DNA from: CAVSXS01 sp963767715
GTDB lineage: Bacteria; Chloroflexota; Ktedonobacteria; Ktedonobacterales; Ktedonobacteraceae
Assembly: GCA_963767715.1 (NCBI GenBank)
Contig: CAVYFA010000011.1
Coordinates: 199,348 to 263,347, forward strand
Length of the DNA: 64,000 bases
Direction of reading: 5' to 3'
The stretch's first letter is position 1. The number at the start of each line of letters is the position of its first letter. A program made the position numbers and the translations under genes. This document shows positions 8,610-17,934 of the stretch, one piece after another. A model generated the notes under the pieces. The model was not told where the DNA came from and did not search any database. It saw only the letters and a list, made by a program, of their open reading frames with translations.

Positions 8610-8929
8610 AATGACACTTCCCCAATTGTATGAAGCACACATTCCCCTTCTGCTGCGAGTTTAGGAGGTGGCATGTTTAGCTGTCAAGCAATAGGGTAAA
8701 ACGTACTATTCTTTTTACACCTCAACCTGTTCTACCTCAACCTGATATGTAAGAGCACATGCACTTGCGGTAGAAAGGGCAGCTTGCCGGGTGCGCAGAG
8801 CAGCCGGCCCTTAATGATATAGAGTCTCTAGCCGATAACAAATCATGATAAATGAAACGACCTGGGCAAGGATTCCGCCCATGCTGGATACAGCAAGGAC
8901 AGGCTCGTAGGATAGCTCAGGAGAAGTCG

Positions 8930-11782
8930 ATGGCTGTAGATTTAACAGAGCAGGCCGCTTTTTTGCCAGATGGATCGCAGTTGCCTCCCGTTTCGCCTTT
9001 ATCTATTTTGCAGAAGAGAGCAGGATCACAAAACAATAATAAGAGGATTCAGAATTTAAAGGTTGGCAAGAATGCGCTCCCAGCGGTACTGGGGAGGCGC
9101 GAATTGACCATCTTCATGGTTCTGACCGTCGTGTTCATCGCTAACGTCAACGGGACGCAGGCTGGCGGTCCTGCTGTCTTCCTCTACTGGGGTTTGGGTA
9201 TTCTGACGTTTCTTATCCCCGGTGCCTACATCACGAAATGGCTGGCGTACCGTTATCCAGGCCAGGGCGCACCCTACATCTGGGCCACGCGCATTCTTGG
9301 GCCCTATTGGAGCTTCCTGGTTGCCTTCTGTGCATGGTGGCCGGGTGTGTTCGCCCTGGTCGCCGCAGCCGATGCTGCATTGATCCTGATCCAGAGCCTT
9401 GCTCCGGCCTGGTCCACTACGTCTACTGTACAGGGTCTGATAACAATCGCGGTAATCGCGGTTGCCACAGTCATTACCTGCATACCATTGCATCGCCTGA
9501 AATATATTCTAATGGTGCTGGCGATCATCTACCTCAGCGTCTTTGCGCTGCTTGGAGCTGAAGGTGCCTGGTGGTTAGCGAGTGGACATGCGTCGGCGAC
9601 CTCGTTCACTGCACCGGGGGCCTGGCAGCTCAACGGGAGCAATTTCTCGCTCTATGGGGTAATTGTCCTGGCCCTGCTGGGCGTCGATATTCCGCTCTTC
9701 ATGGGCGGTGAAGTACGCGGAGGCAAGCAGGGCGGCAGGCGAGCGCTCTCGTATGTCTGGTGGGGCACGCTCATCTCCGCTGCCGCATACCTGCTCGGAA
9801 CGTTCGGCGTGATGGTAATCGTGCCATCTGCCCAGTCCGGTACATTGGGCGCGGATGCTATGGCCGTGCAAATGGTCTTCGGACCGCTGGCCGGTACCGT
9901 AACGACCATCGTTCTGATACTCGGCCATCTTGCAATTGCCACCGCGTATGTGCTGATGTTCTCGCGTTTGCTGGTGGTAGTCGCCCAGGATCGCCGCCTT
10001 CCCTCGATGCTGACAAAGCTTGACCGGCGAGGTGTACCGGTCTTCAGTATCCTGATCATGGGGGCAGTCGCTATCGCGGTAACGTTCTGTGCGTTCATCA
10101 TCATTCCCGATTTCGTCAGCGGGGCGACAAGTGCCGCGAATATCTCCAACGAAGTCTATAACATCCTGCAGGCCGAGGGGTCGATCCTGTGGACGTTGTC
10201 GACCTTCTTCATATTTGTTCTGGCGCTCAGCATTGCCCTGCGGCGCCTGCGGAAAACGCACATTCAAGTCAGGCAGCGCCTGATTGTGGCGGCCGTATCG
10301 CTTGTCGGGTTAGTGTCTTCGGGCATAGGCGTCTGGGATACTATCGTTGATTCGTGGGTGCCATCTTTAATCAACAATGGAAATTGGATAACGATCATGT
10401 GTGTCGGCCTGGCGCTTTCTATCGCCGTTGGCTGGCTCGGCAGCGAGGTACCGCGCGGGCGTGCTGCACTGGCCGAACAACAGCGCCTGAACGAGCAGGA
10501 AGTGCTGCTGCGTGGCCAGTTGCAGGAGGCGTACGACCAGCAGAAGGTACTGGTTCAGGAACTGGATGGGCTCTACCGCGAGCAGGCGCGGGCGGCTGTA
10601 ACCGACGCCGTCACGGGCCTGCCCAATCACCGGGCCGTAATGGGCCGCCTGGACGAAGAATTGTCGCGTAGCCTGCGGTATCAGACCTCGTTTGCAGTCG
10701 TGTTCGTAGACCTCGATCACTTCAAGAGCGTCAACGATACCTGGGGACACCGCGCCGGTGACTCTATCCTGAGTGAGGTTGCCACGCGCCTGAGTGCGCA
10801 TGTGCGCCTGGAGGATTTTGTCGGGCGCTATGGCGGAGAGGAATTTGCTGTGATCCTTACCAACGTAGACGTGGTGGGTGCCAGCCAGACGGCGGAGCGG
10901 CTGCGAGAGGTCCTCAACTCTCAAGCGTGTTACTGGGAGACGGAGGACTCTCAGGTAGTTCCTATTTCGATTACCGGCAGCTTCGGTATAGCGGCCTATC
11001 AATTGCACGGGGCGACGCGCGAAGAGCTGATCGAGAGCGCTGACTACGCCATGTACCAGGCCAAACGCGGCGGAAGGAATCGAGTCTGCATTGCCGACGT
11101 GGACCGGCTTGCTCAAGAACGAAAAGAGCGGTCAGACGAGCGGGATGAGCGCTCTCCTATCCTGGAAGAGCGCGAGCGCGAGTTACAGATAGCTACCGGC
11201 ATCCAGGCGCTCTCGGCTGCGGCAATCGCGCGCGACCGCTATACAGCAGTGCATGCACACCGGCTGGTCGAGCTGGCCGTCGCAACTGCCCGACAATTCG
11301 GCAGGCCCGAAGAGGACCTGCACATGCTGCGCCTCTGCGCCATCCTGCACGATATTGGCAAAATCGGCATCCCCGACGCTATCTTATATAAGCCCGGCCC
11401 ACTGACCGAAGAGGAATGGATCGTTATGCGCACGCATCCCGACATCGGACAGCATATTCTCCAGCAGATCGGCGGAGTCTTCGAGCAGCTTGCCGCCGTC
11501 GTCGTGGCCCACCACGAGCGCTGGGACGGCAAGGGCTACCCCCGCCAGCTTGCCGGCGAGGCAATCCCGCTCCACGCGCGCATCCTGACTGTGGTGGATG
11601 CCTTCGACGCTATGACCTCCCGCCGCGTCTATCGAGAGCCGATGACGTCCGGGCAGGCCAAAGCAGAACTGCTGCACTGCTCTGGCACCCAGTTCGATCC
11701 GCATGTCGTGGAAGCCTTCATGCGCGTCCTGAAGGAGCACGAGGCCTTGCCGCAAGAGGCGATGCGGGTGGTCCTTGCGTAG
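8930..11782 (+). CDS. APC-type permease domain fused to GGDEF and HD-GYP domains
   Basis: The 950-residue protein carries roughly 12 transmembrane helices (about 60-503) of the amino acid/polyamine permease type, a short coiled coil (about 510-550), a GGDEF domain and an HD-GYP domain. The GGDEF A-site is intact (GGEEF, 635-639), with an I-site RLED (626-629) five residues before it. The HD-GYP site has 'HDIGKIGIPD' (HD at 807-808) and 'GKGYP' (GYP at 869). Both the diguanylate cyclase and the c-di-GMP phosphodiesterase sites therefore look active, with product feedback likely. I infer that the permease part senses or carries an amine or amino acid and sets the c-di-GMP level. The ATG at 8930 follows AGGAGA by 5 bases; the longer frame from 8852 has no such site. 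Confidence 0.85.
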   Translation: MAVDLTEQAAFLPDGSQLPPVSPLSILQKRAGSQNNNKRIQNLKVGKNALPAVLGRRELTIFMVLTVVFIANVNGTQAGGPAVFLYWGLGILTFLIPGAYITKWLAYRYPGQGAPYIWATRILGPYWSFLVAFCAWWPGVFALVAAADAALILIQSLAPAWSTTSTVQGLITIAVIAVATVITCIPLHRLKYILMVLAIIYLSVFALLGAEGAWWLASGHASATSFTAPGAWQLNGSNFSLYGVIVLALLGVDIPLFMGGEVRGGKQGGRRALSYVWWGTLISAAAYLLGTFGVMVIVPSAQSGTLGADAMAVQMVFGPLAGTVTTIVLILGHLAIATAYVLMFSRLLVVVAQDRRLPSMLTKLDRRGVPVFSILIMGAVAIAVTFCAFIIIPDFVSGATSAANISNEVYNILQAEGSILWTLSTFFIFVLALSIALRRLRKTHIQVRQRLIVAAVSLVGLVSSGIGVWDTIVDSWVPSLINNGNWITIMCVGLALSIAVGWLGSEVPRGRAALAEQQRLNEQEVLLRGQLQEAYDQQKVLVQELDGLYREQARAAVTDAVTGLPNHRAVMGRLDEELSRSLRYQTSFAVVFVDLDHFKSVNDTWGHRAGDSILSEVATRLSAHVRLEDFVGRYGGEEFAVILTNVDVVGASQTAERLREVLNSQACYWETEDSQVVPISITGSFGIAAYQLHGATREELIESADYAMYQAKRGGRNRVCIADVDRLAQERKERSDERDERSPILEERERELQIATGIQALSAAAIARDRYTAVHAHRLVELAVATARQFGRPEEDLHMLRLCAILHDIGKIGIPDAILYKPGPLTEEEWIVMRTHPDIGQHILQQIGGVFEQLAAVVVAHHERWDGKGYPRQLAGEAIPLHARILTVVDAFDAMTSRRVYREPMTSGQAKAELLHCSGTQFDPHVVEAFMRVLKEHEALPQEAMRVVLA

Positions 11783-11824
11783 CCCGCGTAGCCCTGGATT
11801 TCACGAAACGATGTGATAACGCCC

Positions 11825-12814
11825 CTATGCGAAATCGCGCAGCAGGTGCGACTGAATGGGGTGGCGCAGAGTGCGCAGAGCCTTTACCTCGATCTGGCGG
11901 ATGCGTTCGCGGGTCAGCTTAAAGTAGGAGCTGAGTTCTTCGAGCGTGTGACAGTAGCCGTCGTGGAGTCCGTAGCGTAGTTCGATGACCTGGCGCTCGC
12001 GCAGGTTGAGCATGTCGAGCGCCAGGCCGATCTGAACGCGCAGGGCCTGGTGCGCCACCACATCAGCGGGCGTACTGGAACTGGTGTCCTCCAGGGTGTC
12101 GGCGAGATGGTATTGCTCGTCGTCAGCGAGGGGAGCGTCCAGCGAAATCGGAGTTTCAGACATGCCCTGTAGCTCAACGACGCGCTCTTTGCTCATGTGC
12201 GCGGCCTTAGCGATCTCTTCGGCGAGCGGGTCGCGGCCCAGATCCTGGTATAATGCGCGCGTTATGCGTTTGATCTTATAGATTAACTCGACCACATGCA
12301 CGGGGACATGGATGGTGCGTGCGTATTCGGCCACGGCGCGGCTGATGGCCTGGCGGATCCACCAAGTCGCGTACGTGCTGAAGCGGAACCCGCGCGACGG
12401 ATCGAATTTCTGGGCTGCGCGTATGAGTCCGAGATTGCCCTCCTGCACAAGATCGAGCAGCGAGATGCCGTGCGTGTTGTAGCGCTTGGCTATGCTGACG
12501 ACCAGCCGCAGGTTCGCTTCTACCAGGCGCTGCTGGGCCTCCATATCGCCCTCGACCACGCGCCGGGCGATCGACAGTTCTTGCTCGGCCGTCAGTAGTG
12601 GGAAACGCCCTATCTCCGCGAGGTACTGGCGGATGGCGTTATCGGTGCTGTTGCCAGGTGCGTTGCCTTCCTCGTCGTCACCTTCTTCCCCCTCGCTCTC
12701 CTCGTATTCTTCGCTGAGATCCTCCTCGTTCAGTAGATCATCTTCTACCAGATAAGCCGGCGCTACACCCCGGTGTTCTCCTTGTTTCAAGGCCTTTTTC
12801 GCAATGGCCACCAT
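11825..12814 (-). CDS. RNA polymerase sigma factor, sigma-70 group 1/2 type
   Basis: The 329-residue protein contains sigma regions 1.2 ('DNAIRQYLAEIGRFPLLT'), 2 ('LRLVVSIAKRY' through 'FSTYATWWIRQAI'), 3 and 4 ('LEELSSYFKLTRERIRQIE'). It directs RNA polymerase to -35/-10 promoters. The N-terminal 50 residues are a short, strongly acidic segment in place of the large region 1.1 of primary sigma factors. I therefore call it a short primary or a group 2 alternative sigma; rpoD cannot be claimed. GGAG lies about 10 bases before the ATG at 12814. It ends about 40 bases from the convergent permease-GGDEF-HD-GYP gene. Confidence 0.9.
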   Translation of the reverse strand: MVAIAKKALKQGEHRGVAPAYLVEDDLLNEEDLSEEYEESEGEEGDDEEGNAPGNSTDNAIRQYLAEIGRFPLLTAEQELSIARRVVEGDMEAQQRLVEANLRLVVSIAKRYNTHGISLLDLVQEGNLGLIRAAQKFDPSRGFRFSTYATWWIRQAISRAVAEYARTIHVPVHVVELIYKIKRITRALYQDLGRDPLAEEIAKAAHMSKERVVELQGMSETPISLDAPLADDEQYHLADTLEDTSSSTPADVVAHQALRVQIGLALDMLNLRERQVIELRYGLHDGYCHTLEELSSYFKLTRERIRQIEVKALRTLRHPIQSHLLRDFA

Positions 12815-13175
12815 AGTGATCCTACTCCTTTACCTCTCATCCACTTGACACTATTGTTTGCGGGAAATAGGCCTTACGCCAGAACATCGTGTTCCGGCTC
12901 TATCCCCCCCATTACTTTTTATTTGCAAGAAATGTGCCAATCAGCATATTCACCTGCATTTTCGCGCTTGAACGCATTGTGATGCATCTTCCCGTGCCGC
13001 TCGAACTACTTGAATTATCAGAGAGATGAATATCGATGTTTCAAGACCACCTGGAAATAATTTCCACATTGTGGGGGATATTCCCCACTTGCGAAAAGCC
13101 AGAAAGGAGCCGTTTATTTCTATGTGGCTGGGAACGACCTGATTTTACCCTGGGCGAGCTCAAAGGCCCACTCTT
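12815..13175. promoter_or_regulatory. Intergenic region with two near-palindromes
   Basis: This 361-base gap separates the divergent sigma factor and zinc-ribbon genes. Two imperfect palindromes lie close together: 'tggaaataatttcca' at 13052-13066 and 'gtgggggatattccccac' at 13071-13088. They could be operator sites for either gene, but no regulator is assigned. I see no further gene. Confidence 0.35.
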
Positions 13176-14999
13176 GTGAATCGTATACAAGTCCTGGAAG
13201 TGGTATTTGTACGAAAGAAAAGACGTATGCAGACAGATTTATGGCTGACCGAGGCCAGTGAGCAGAATCGATGTCCCCTCTGTAATGCTCCGATTAAGCC
13301 TGGCTTAGAGACGTGTTTTGCTTGCGGCTTTAACTCAAGTGCACATTCCGCTCCTGCATCTCCAGCTTCATCTGTCTGGATCGATCCCTCGGCCAAGGCG
13401 TACCAGCAGGCGATGCCGCCAACGCAAACAGGCGACGCGTTCTCGCAGCGAAGGGCGTCCTCCCGGGGTGTACCAACGGCTGTACGGCAGAGAAGAAGGT
13501 CGCCTAACCCCTCGACTCCGATACCGCCGGGCACGCCGGCGGTCACTGCTTATAACAGGCCGACGCGGAGGACAGAAGACTTGAGGGAGCAGCCGCCGGC
13601 TATCTGGCAATACGAATCGCCAAATTTCCAGATTGCCAGCACACTATCTTCGCTTTCGCTGCTGGCGACAGAGGCGCCGACGCAGCCCCAGCCTCCTATG
13701 TCGCCCAGGCAGACACGACGTTTACCGAATATTGACGAAATCGATACGGTGCCACCCAACTCTCCTACCTCGCCTACTGCCCCTCGCGTTGCCGCGCCGC
13801 TCGCTCTTCCCGCTCCACAGCACATGCTGCCTGCACCTGTGCAAAAATCCACACGCCAGGCGGTCATTCCAGCCGGGCAGGCGACCCTCGTTGAGCAGCA
13901 GGATGGCGAATCGTGGACGGCTGGCGCTGCGAGTAATTCCTCCTACGCCCAGCTCATCGCCACTTCTCCGGCGCGTGATTGGCGCAAGCAACTGGCCTTC
14001 AACCCCCTGGATCGATTGCGCTGGTGGTTACTGCGTCCCGGTCGGATCGAATTCATGTTCTGGTTGAGCGGCACACTGCTGCTGATCCTGGTGACGGGCG
14101 CGTTGCTGTTCATGCTGGCCTTTAGCTTCCAGGGGACAGGCGGCGTAGCCGGTGGGGAAGGCGGACCGGCGAAAACAGCGCAGTCGAGCGGAACAACCAC
14201 CGCCCAGGCACAAAGACACGGAACGCTTTCGTCCTTGCAGGTCGCTTTTACTACGCGAGACCCCTACTACCCTGGAGGCAACGTTGGTGTGCGCGGGCAG
14301 GGCTTCAGCCATAATAACAAGGTCTCATTTACCCTCGACGGCAGCTATTCCATCCAGGGTAAGGATGGAAAAACAGCTATCGCGCGAACCGATGCGAAGG
14401 GGTCCTTCAGCGAAACGCTGTGGCTAGGCGTCGGGTCAGGCTGGTCCGTTGGCCACCACGCCATCGTCGTGCTCGATATGGCGACCGGGCGGAGTTACAA
14501 TTTGTCGATTAAACTGGTGCCGACGCCGATCAATGGCACCTCTGCCTCGCCGACCGTGCCAGCGGCGGTCTCTACACCCGGAGTAATACGCACGGCGCTA
14601 CCCGCTGCGCCAACGCCCACCGTCCCGGTGTCTCCTGGGAACAAGACGCCTGTGCCAGTTTCGCCGACCCCTGCGCCGACGCATACGCCAACTGCCACGC
14701 CAACAGCAGGAAAAACTCCTACTCCCACCTCAACAACTACTCCTCAGCCAACAGCAGCAACGACCCCGCCGGCCACGCCGGGTACGACTCCGACTGCCAG
14801 CTCGCATGCCAACAACACGAGCTTTGACAACGCACTCGACCAGAGCGGCGAACCTCCAATCGGCACGCCACTTTCAGCCGCTTCTCCGCTGATCTGGATA
14901 ATGGCTGCCTGTTACACCCTGTCTATGATCCTGCTTGGTGTGGCGGGGATTCTCTATAAACAACGCCCCAGATCAGTAAAATCTGCCCCATCGCGCTAG
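13176..14999 (+). CDS. Zinc-ribbon membrane protein with extracellular beta domain
   Basis: The 607-residue protein begins with a cytoplasmic zinc ribbon (CPLC at about 33-36, CFAC at about 47-50), then a long Pro/Ser/Thr-rich disordered stretch to about 285. A transmembrane helix lies at about 291-315. An extracellular Ig-like domain of about 110 residues follows ('YYPGGNVGVRGQGFSHNN'), then a Pro/Thr-rich stalk, a second transmembrane helix (about 570-592) and a short basic tail. This suggests an envelope protein with an internal metal-bound module; its function is unknown. The GTG at 13176 has AAAGG 9 bases upstream. The alternative ATG at 13227 begins just before the zinc ribbon but lacks a clear ribosome site. 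Confidence 0.65.
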   Translation: MNRIQVLEVVFVRKKRRMQTDLWLTEASEQNRCPLCNAPIKPGLETCFACGFNSSAHSAPASPASSVWIDPSAKAYQQAMPPTQTGDAFSQRRASSRGVPTAVRQRRRSPNPSTPIPPGTPAVTAYNRPTRRTEDLREQPPAIWQYESPNFQIASTLSSLSLLATEAPTQPQPPMSPRQTRRLPNIDEIDTVPPNSPTSPTAPRVAAPLALPAPQHMLPAPVQKSTRQAVIPAGQATLVEQQDGESWTAGAASNSSYAQLIATSPARDWRKQLAFNPLDRLRWWLLRPGRIEFMFWLSGTLLLILVTGALLFMLAFSFQGTGGVAGGEGGPAKTAQSSGTTTAQAQRHGTLSSLQVAFTTRDPYYPGGNVGVRGQGFSHNNKVSFTLDGSYSIQGKDGKTAIARTDAKGSFSETLWLGVGSGWSVGHHAIVVLDMATGRSYNLSIKLVPTPINGTSASPTVPAAVSTPGVIRTALPAAPTPTVPVSPGNKTPVPVSPTPAPTHTPTATPTAGKTPTPTSTTTPQPTAATTPPATPGTTPTASSHANNTSFDNALDQSGEPPIGTPLSAASPLIWIMAACYTLSMILLGVAGILYKQRPRSVKSAPSR

Positions 15000-15260
15000 C
15001 TCATTTGGGTGAGTGTAGAGAAGGTTATCGATGTAAATCGTTCATTGTTTTAGAGGTTGGTTGATGGTGAGGCAGCTACAGCAGTTTTAACGCTGAGGCG
15101 CGCTCTTCGAATCGAACCGATTGGCTCGAAAAAACGATACCTAAGTAACTTACTTCAACCAACAATAATACGATAATGTATAGTGTGGCGGTATATCCTC
15201 ATGTATTTATGAGTTACGCCTGAAGCACTATGCCAAAAACGAAAGAAAGTATTATTTTTT
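15000..15260. other. Intergenic region, nothing recognised
   Basis: The 261 bases between the zinc-ribbon membrane gene and the secreted propeller gene are AT-richer than their surroundings towards the 3' end. They presumably hold the propeller gene promoter. I see no clear -35/-10 pair, RNA gene or repeat. Confidence 0.4.
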
Positions 15261-17919
15261 ATGAGTGATTTGTTGGGTGCTTTCCCCCTCTCGAAATTCA
15301 GGCAAATTGCGAGATATTCTATGGTCTGGCGTTTGCTGTTCCTCTTTTGTTTTCTGCTGGCAAGCATCACGGGCGCATTTGCTGCCGTATTTCATGCTCG
15401 CTCTGCCGCGCACGCCGACCCGCCGCTCATCCAGGCCAGTACCCCGGCTATCAATTCATCTCTTGGCGCCGACCCATGGAGCGTGGTAATACATGGTGGC
15501 AACGTGTGGGTAGCCGAGCCACAGTGCGATGCCAATGTGACTGCTACGCCGATTTGCGCTAATAAGAGTCCTGCCGGCTTTCTTGAATATACAGCAAGCG
15601 GGTTTAACAACGCCTCGACACCCAATATCTTGAAGGAACCGAATGGCTATACCAGCCCGTTCTTCCTGAAGTTCGATGCTTCAGGCAACATGTGGTTCGC
15701 CGAGCCCGTAAACAACTCGATTGGTGAATATACAGCAGGCGGCCAATGGAACCAGTGGACTGTGCCGACGGCGGGCGCCAATCCATTCGACCTGACAATT
15801 GACCAGTTCGGGCATATCTGGTTTACCGAGGAGTCTGTGAACAAAATCGGGGAATTTTCCCCTTCAACGCAAGCATTCAGTGAGTTTCCCACGCCAACTT
15901 CGGGGAGCAGGCCATACGGGATAACCGGCCCTGATCCTACCACGAACTCGATCTGGTTCACGGAAAATAATCAGAGCGTACATAAGATCGGGCGCTTGAC
16001 ACCCAATGCAAACGGCACGCTCAACGGTAGTATCCAGGAGTACGATACTAACTCTTCAGGTTCGAACGGCATCACGCCGCACTTGATTACCTACGATAAT
16101 GCTGGCAATATCTGGTGGAGCGAGGGCTTTGACAGCAAGATTGGCAAGCTTGTCATCAGCCAGGCAGTCAATGGCACCAATCATGGCGTGACCGAATACA
16201 CTGTCCCCGCCCCTGGTTGCCCTAATCCGCCGGGAGCCTGCGGCACCCACATTTCGGGCATCGCGGTTGATAACAATGGCGTGGTCTGGTTCGACGATTC
16301 GCTTAGTTCGCGTTATGGCTCGTTCAATCCTTCCAATCAACAATTCAATATATATGTTATCGGCGGCAGTGTCACGAATAATACGCACCCGCACGATGGG
16401 TTGACTACCGATGGTACTAATATCTGGTTCTCGGAAGAGTTCGGCAATACCTTGAACGAAGCTTTGCCGTCGAATACGAACCCGACGCCCACTCCTACGT
16501 CAACTTCGTCCCCCTCGCAGAACGCGCCGGTCAGCAAGCAGTGGTACTTCGCGGAAGGGCGCGCCGGGAAGGGCTTTACCGAATACCTGACCATCGGCAA
16601 TCCGACCGGCAATGCCTGCCAGGTCAATATCGAGTACCTGTATACGCCCGATGGCCTGAGTTCGCAAGTTAAAACGATTTCAGCGCTGATCCAGTCCAAC
16701 ACGCGGCATACTGATAACGTTGGTCAAGACCTGGGAACGTCACCAGGAGGGGTTGGCATCGATGTCTCGACTATCGTCACCGTAGACAATAAAATCACGC
16801 CTAACTGCGCGGGGGTGGTAGCAGAGCGCCCAATGTACTTTACCAACGTCTTCGGCGTGAGTAGCGGCCATGACGCGCTGGGTGCGACCCACCTGGGTAC
16901 GAACTTCTATTTCGCAGATGTCTCCAGCCTGCCCGGCTACCGCTCCTTCATCACGATTCTGAATCCACCGGGCGGCAGTACGGCGAATATCGTGGTCACC
17001 TACTACCTCAACGGCAAAGTGCAGGGGACCGATACGCTACCCGTGCCGGCCGGGACGCGCGGGACGATCACCCCGCACAACTTTGGCGAGCGAGTGGCTG
17101 CCGCGGTGTCATCCAGCCAGCCGGTCGCTGTGGAACGGCCAACCTACTACTATAACTACAATGCCGGCAACGCCTCCACGGTTTCTGGCGCCGGGGTCGT
17201 GGCCGGCGCATCCGCGCTCTCGAACGACTGGCTCTTCGCCGAAGGCTATACTGGCGGGCAGTTTCAAGAATACTTCGTCATCGCGAATATCGATACCGTG
17301 GCGAACACGGCCGCCAATGTTACCATCACACTCGAGTTCCCTAATACGACTACGAAGCAGGCGCAGCTTGTGGTGGGCGCACTCAGCCAGACTGTCTGGA
17401 ACGTCAATACTGCTTGCACCCAATACGGATGTATCCGCCGAGATCACCTCGACCAATGCGAAAATTGTGGTTGAGCGCGAGATGTTCTTTCGCTATAACC
17501 ATGTCGCGAATGGACGTACCCTCAACGCGATGGGCGGCTCAGATGTGATGGGCGAAGCGGGACCTGCCACAGCGACGGCGTATAGCTTTGCCGAGGGGTA
17601 TACGAATACGAACTACGACGAGTGGTTGACCGTACAAAATCCGACGAATGCCGCCGAAACGCTAACGGTGCAGGTGGTCAACGGCAATGGGAAGGCCTAT
17701 ACCTTCACGATGCAGGTTGGCCAGCATAGCCGCGGAACGATCGATATGGTGTATATCGTTCAACATAATATGTGTGCCAATGGCGCGCCCTCAGCATGCT
17801 GGGAGGTATCAATGTCGGTACAAGCCAACGGCGCTGTCTTCGTGGCCGAGCGTCCAATGTACTTCAATGCCTCAGGAAGTCAGGGAGGGACTGACGTGCT
17901 TGGGTATATCGGCAATTGA
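15261..17919 (+). pseudogene. Secreted Vgb-like seven-bladed propeller with FAEG-type repeats, frameshifted
   Basis: A signal peptide ('MVWRLLFLFCFLLASITGAF', from 15321) leads into a Vgb (streptogramin lyase)-like propeller with seven blades recognisable by 'IWFTE'-type motifs. A short Pro/Thr/Ser linker and four beta repeats follow, each beginning with W/F-FAEG or FAD ('WYFAEGRAGKGFTEYLTIG', 'WLFAEGYTGGQFQEYFVIA', and others). The frame breaks near 17420-17430, where reading shifts by one base. After that the same repeat type continues cleanly to 17919. Removing one G in 'acggatgta' restores a continuous protein of about 885 residues, so the break may be a sequencing error. It is probably a secreted binding or structural protein, since the Vgb catalytic role is not supported by context. 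Confidence 0.7.
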
Positions 17920-17934
17920 CAGGTGGATGTTATG

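Noticed and set aside
11825..12814. Naming the sigma factor rpoD
   Set aside because: Region 1.1 is absent and other sigma-70 genes outside the window cannot be excluded.
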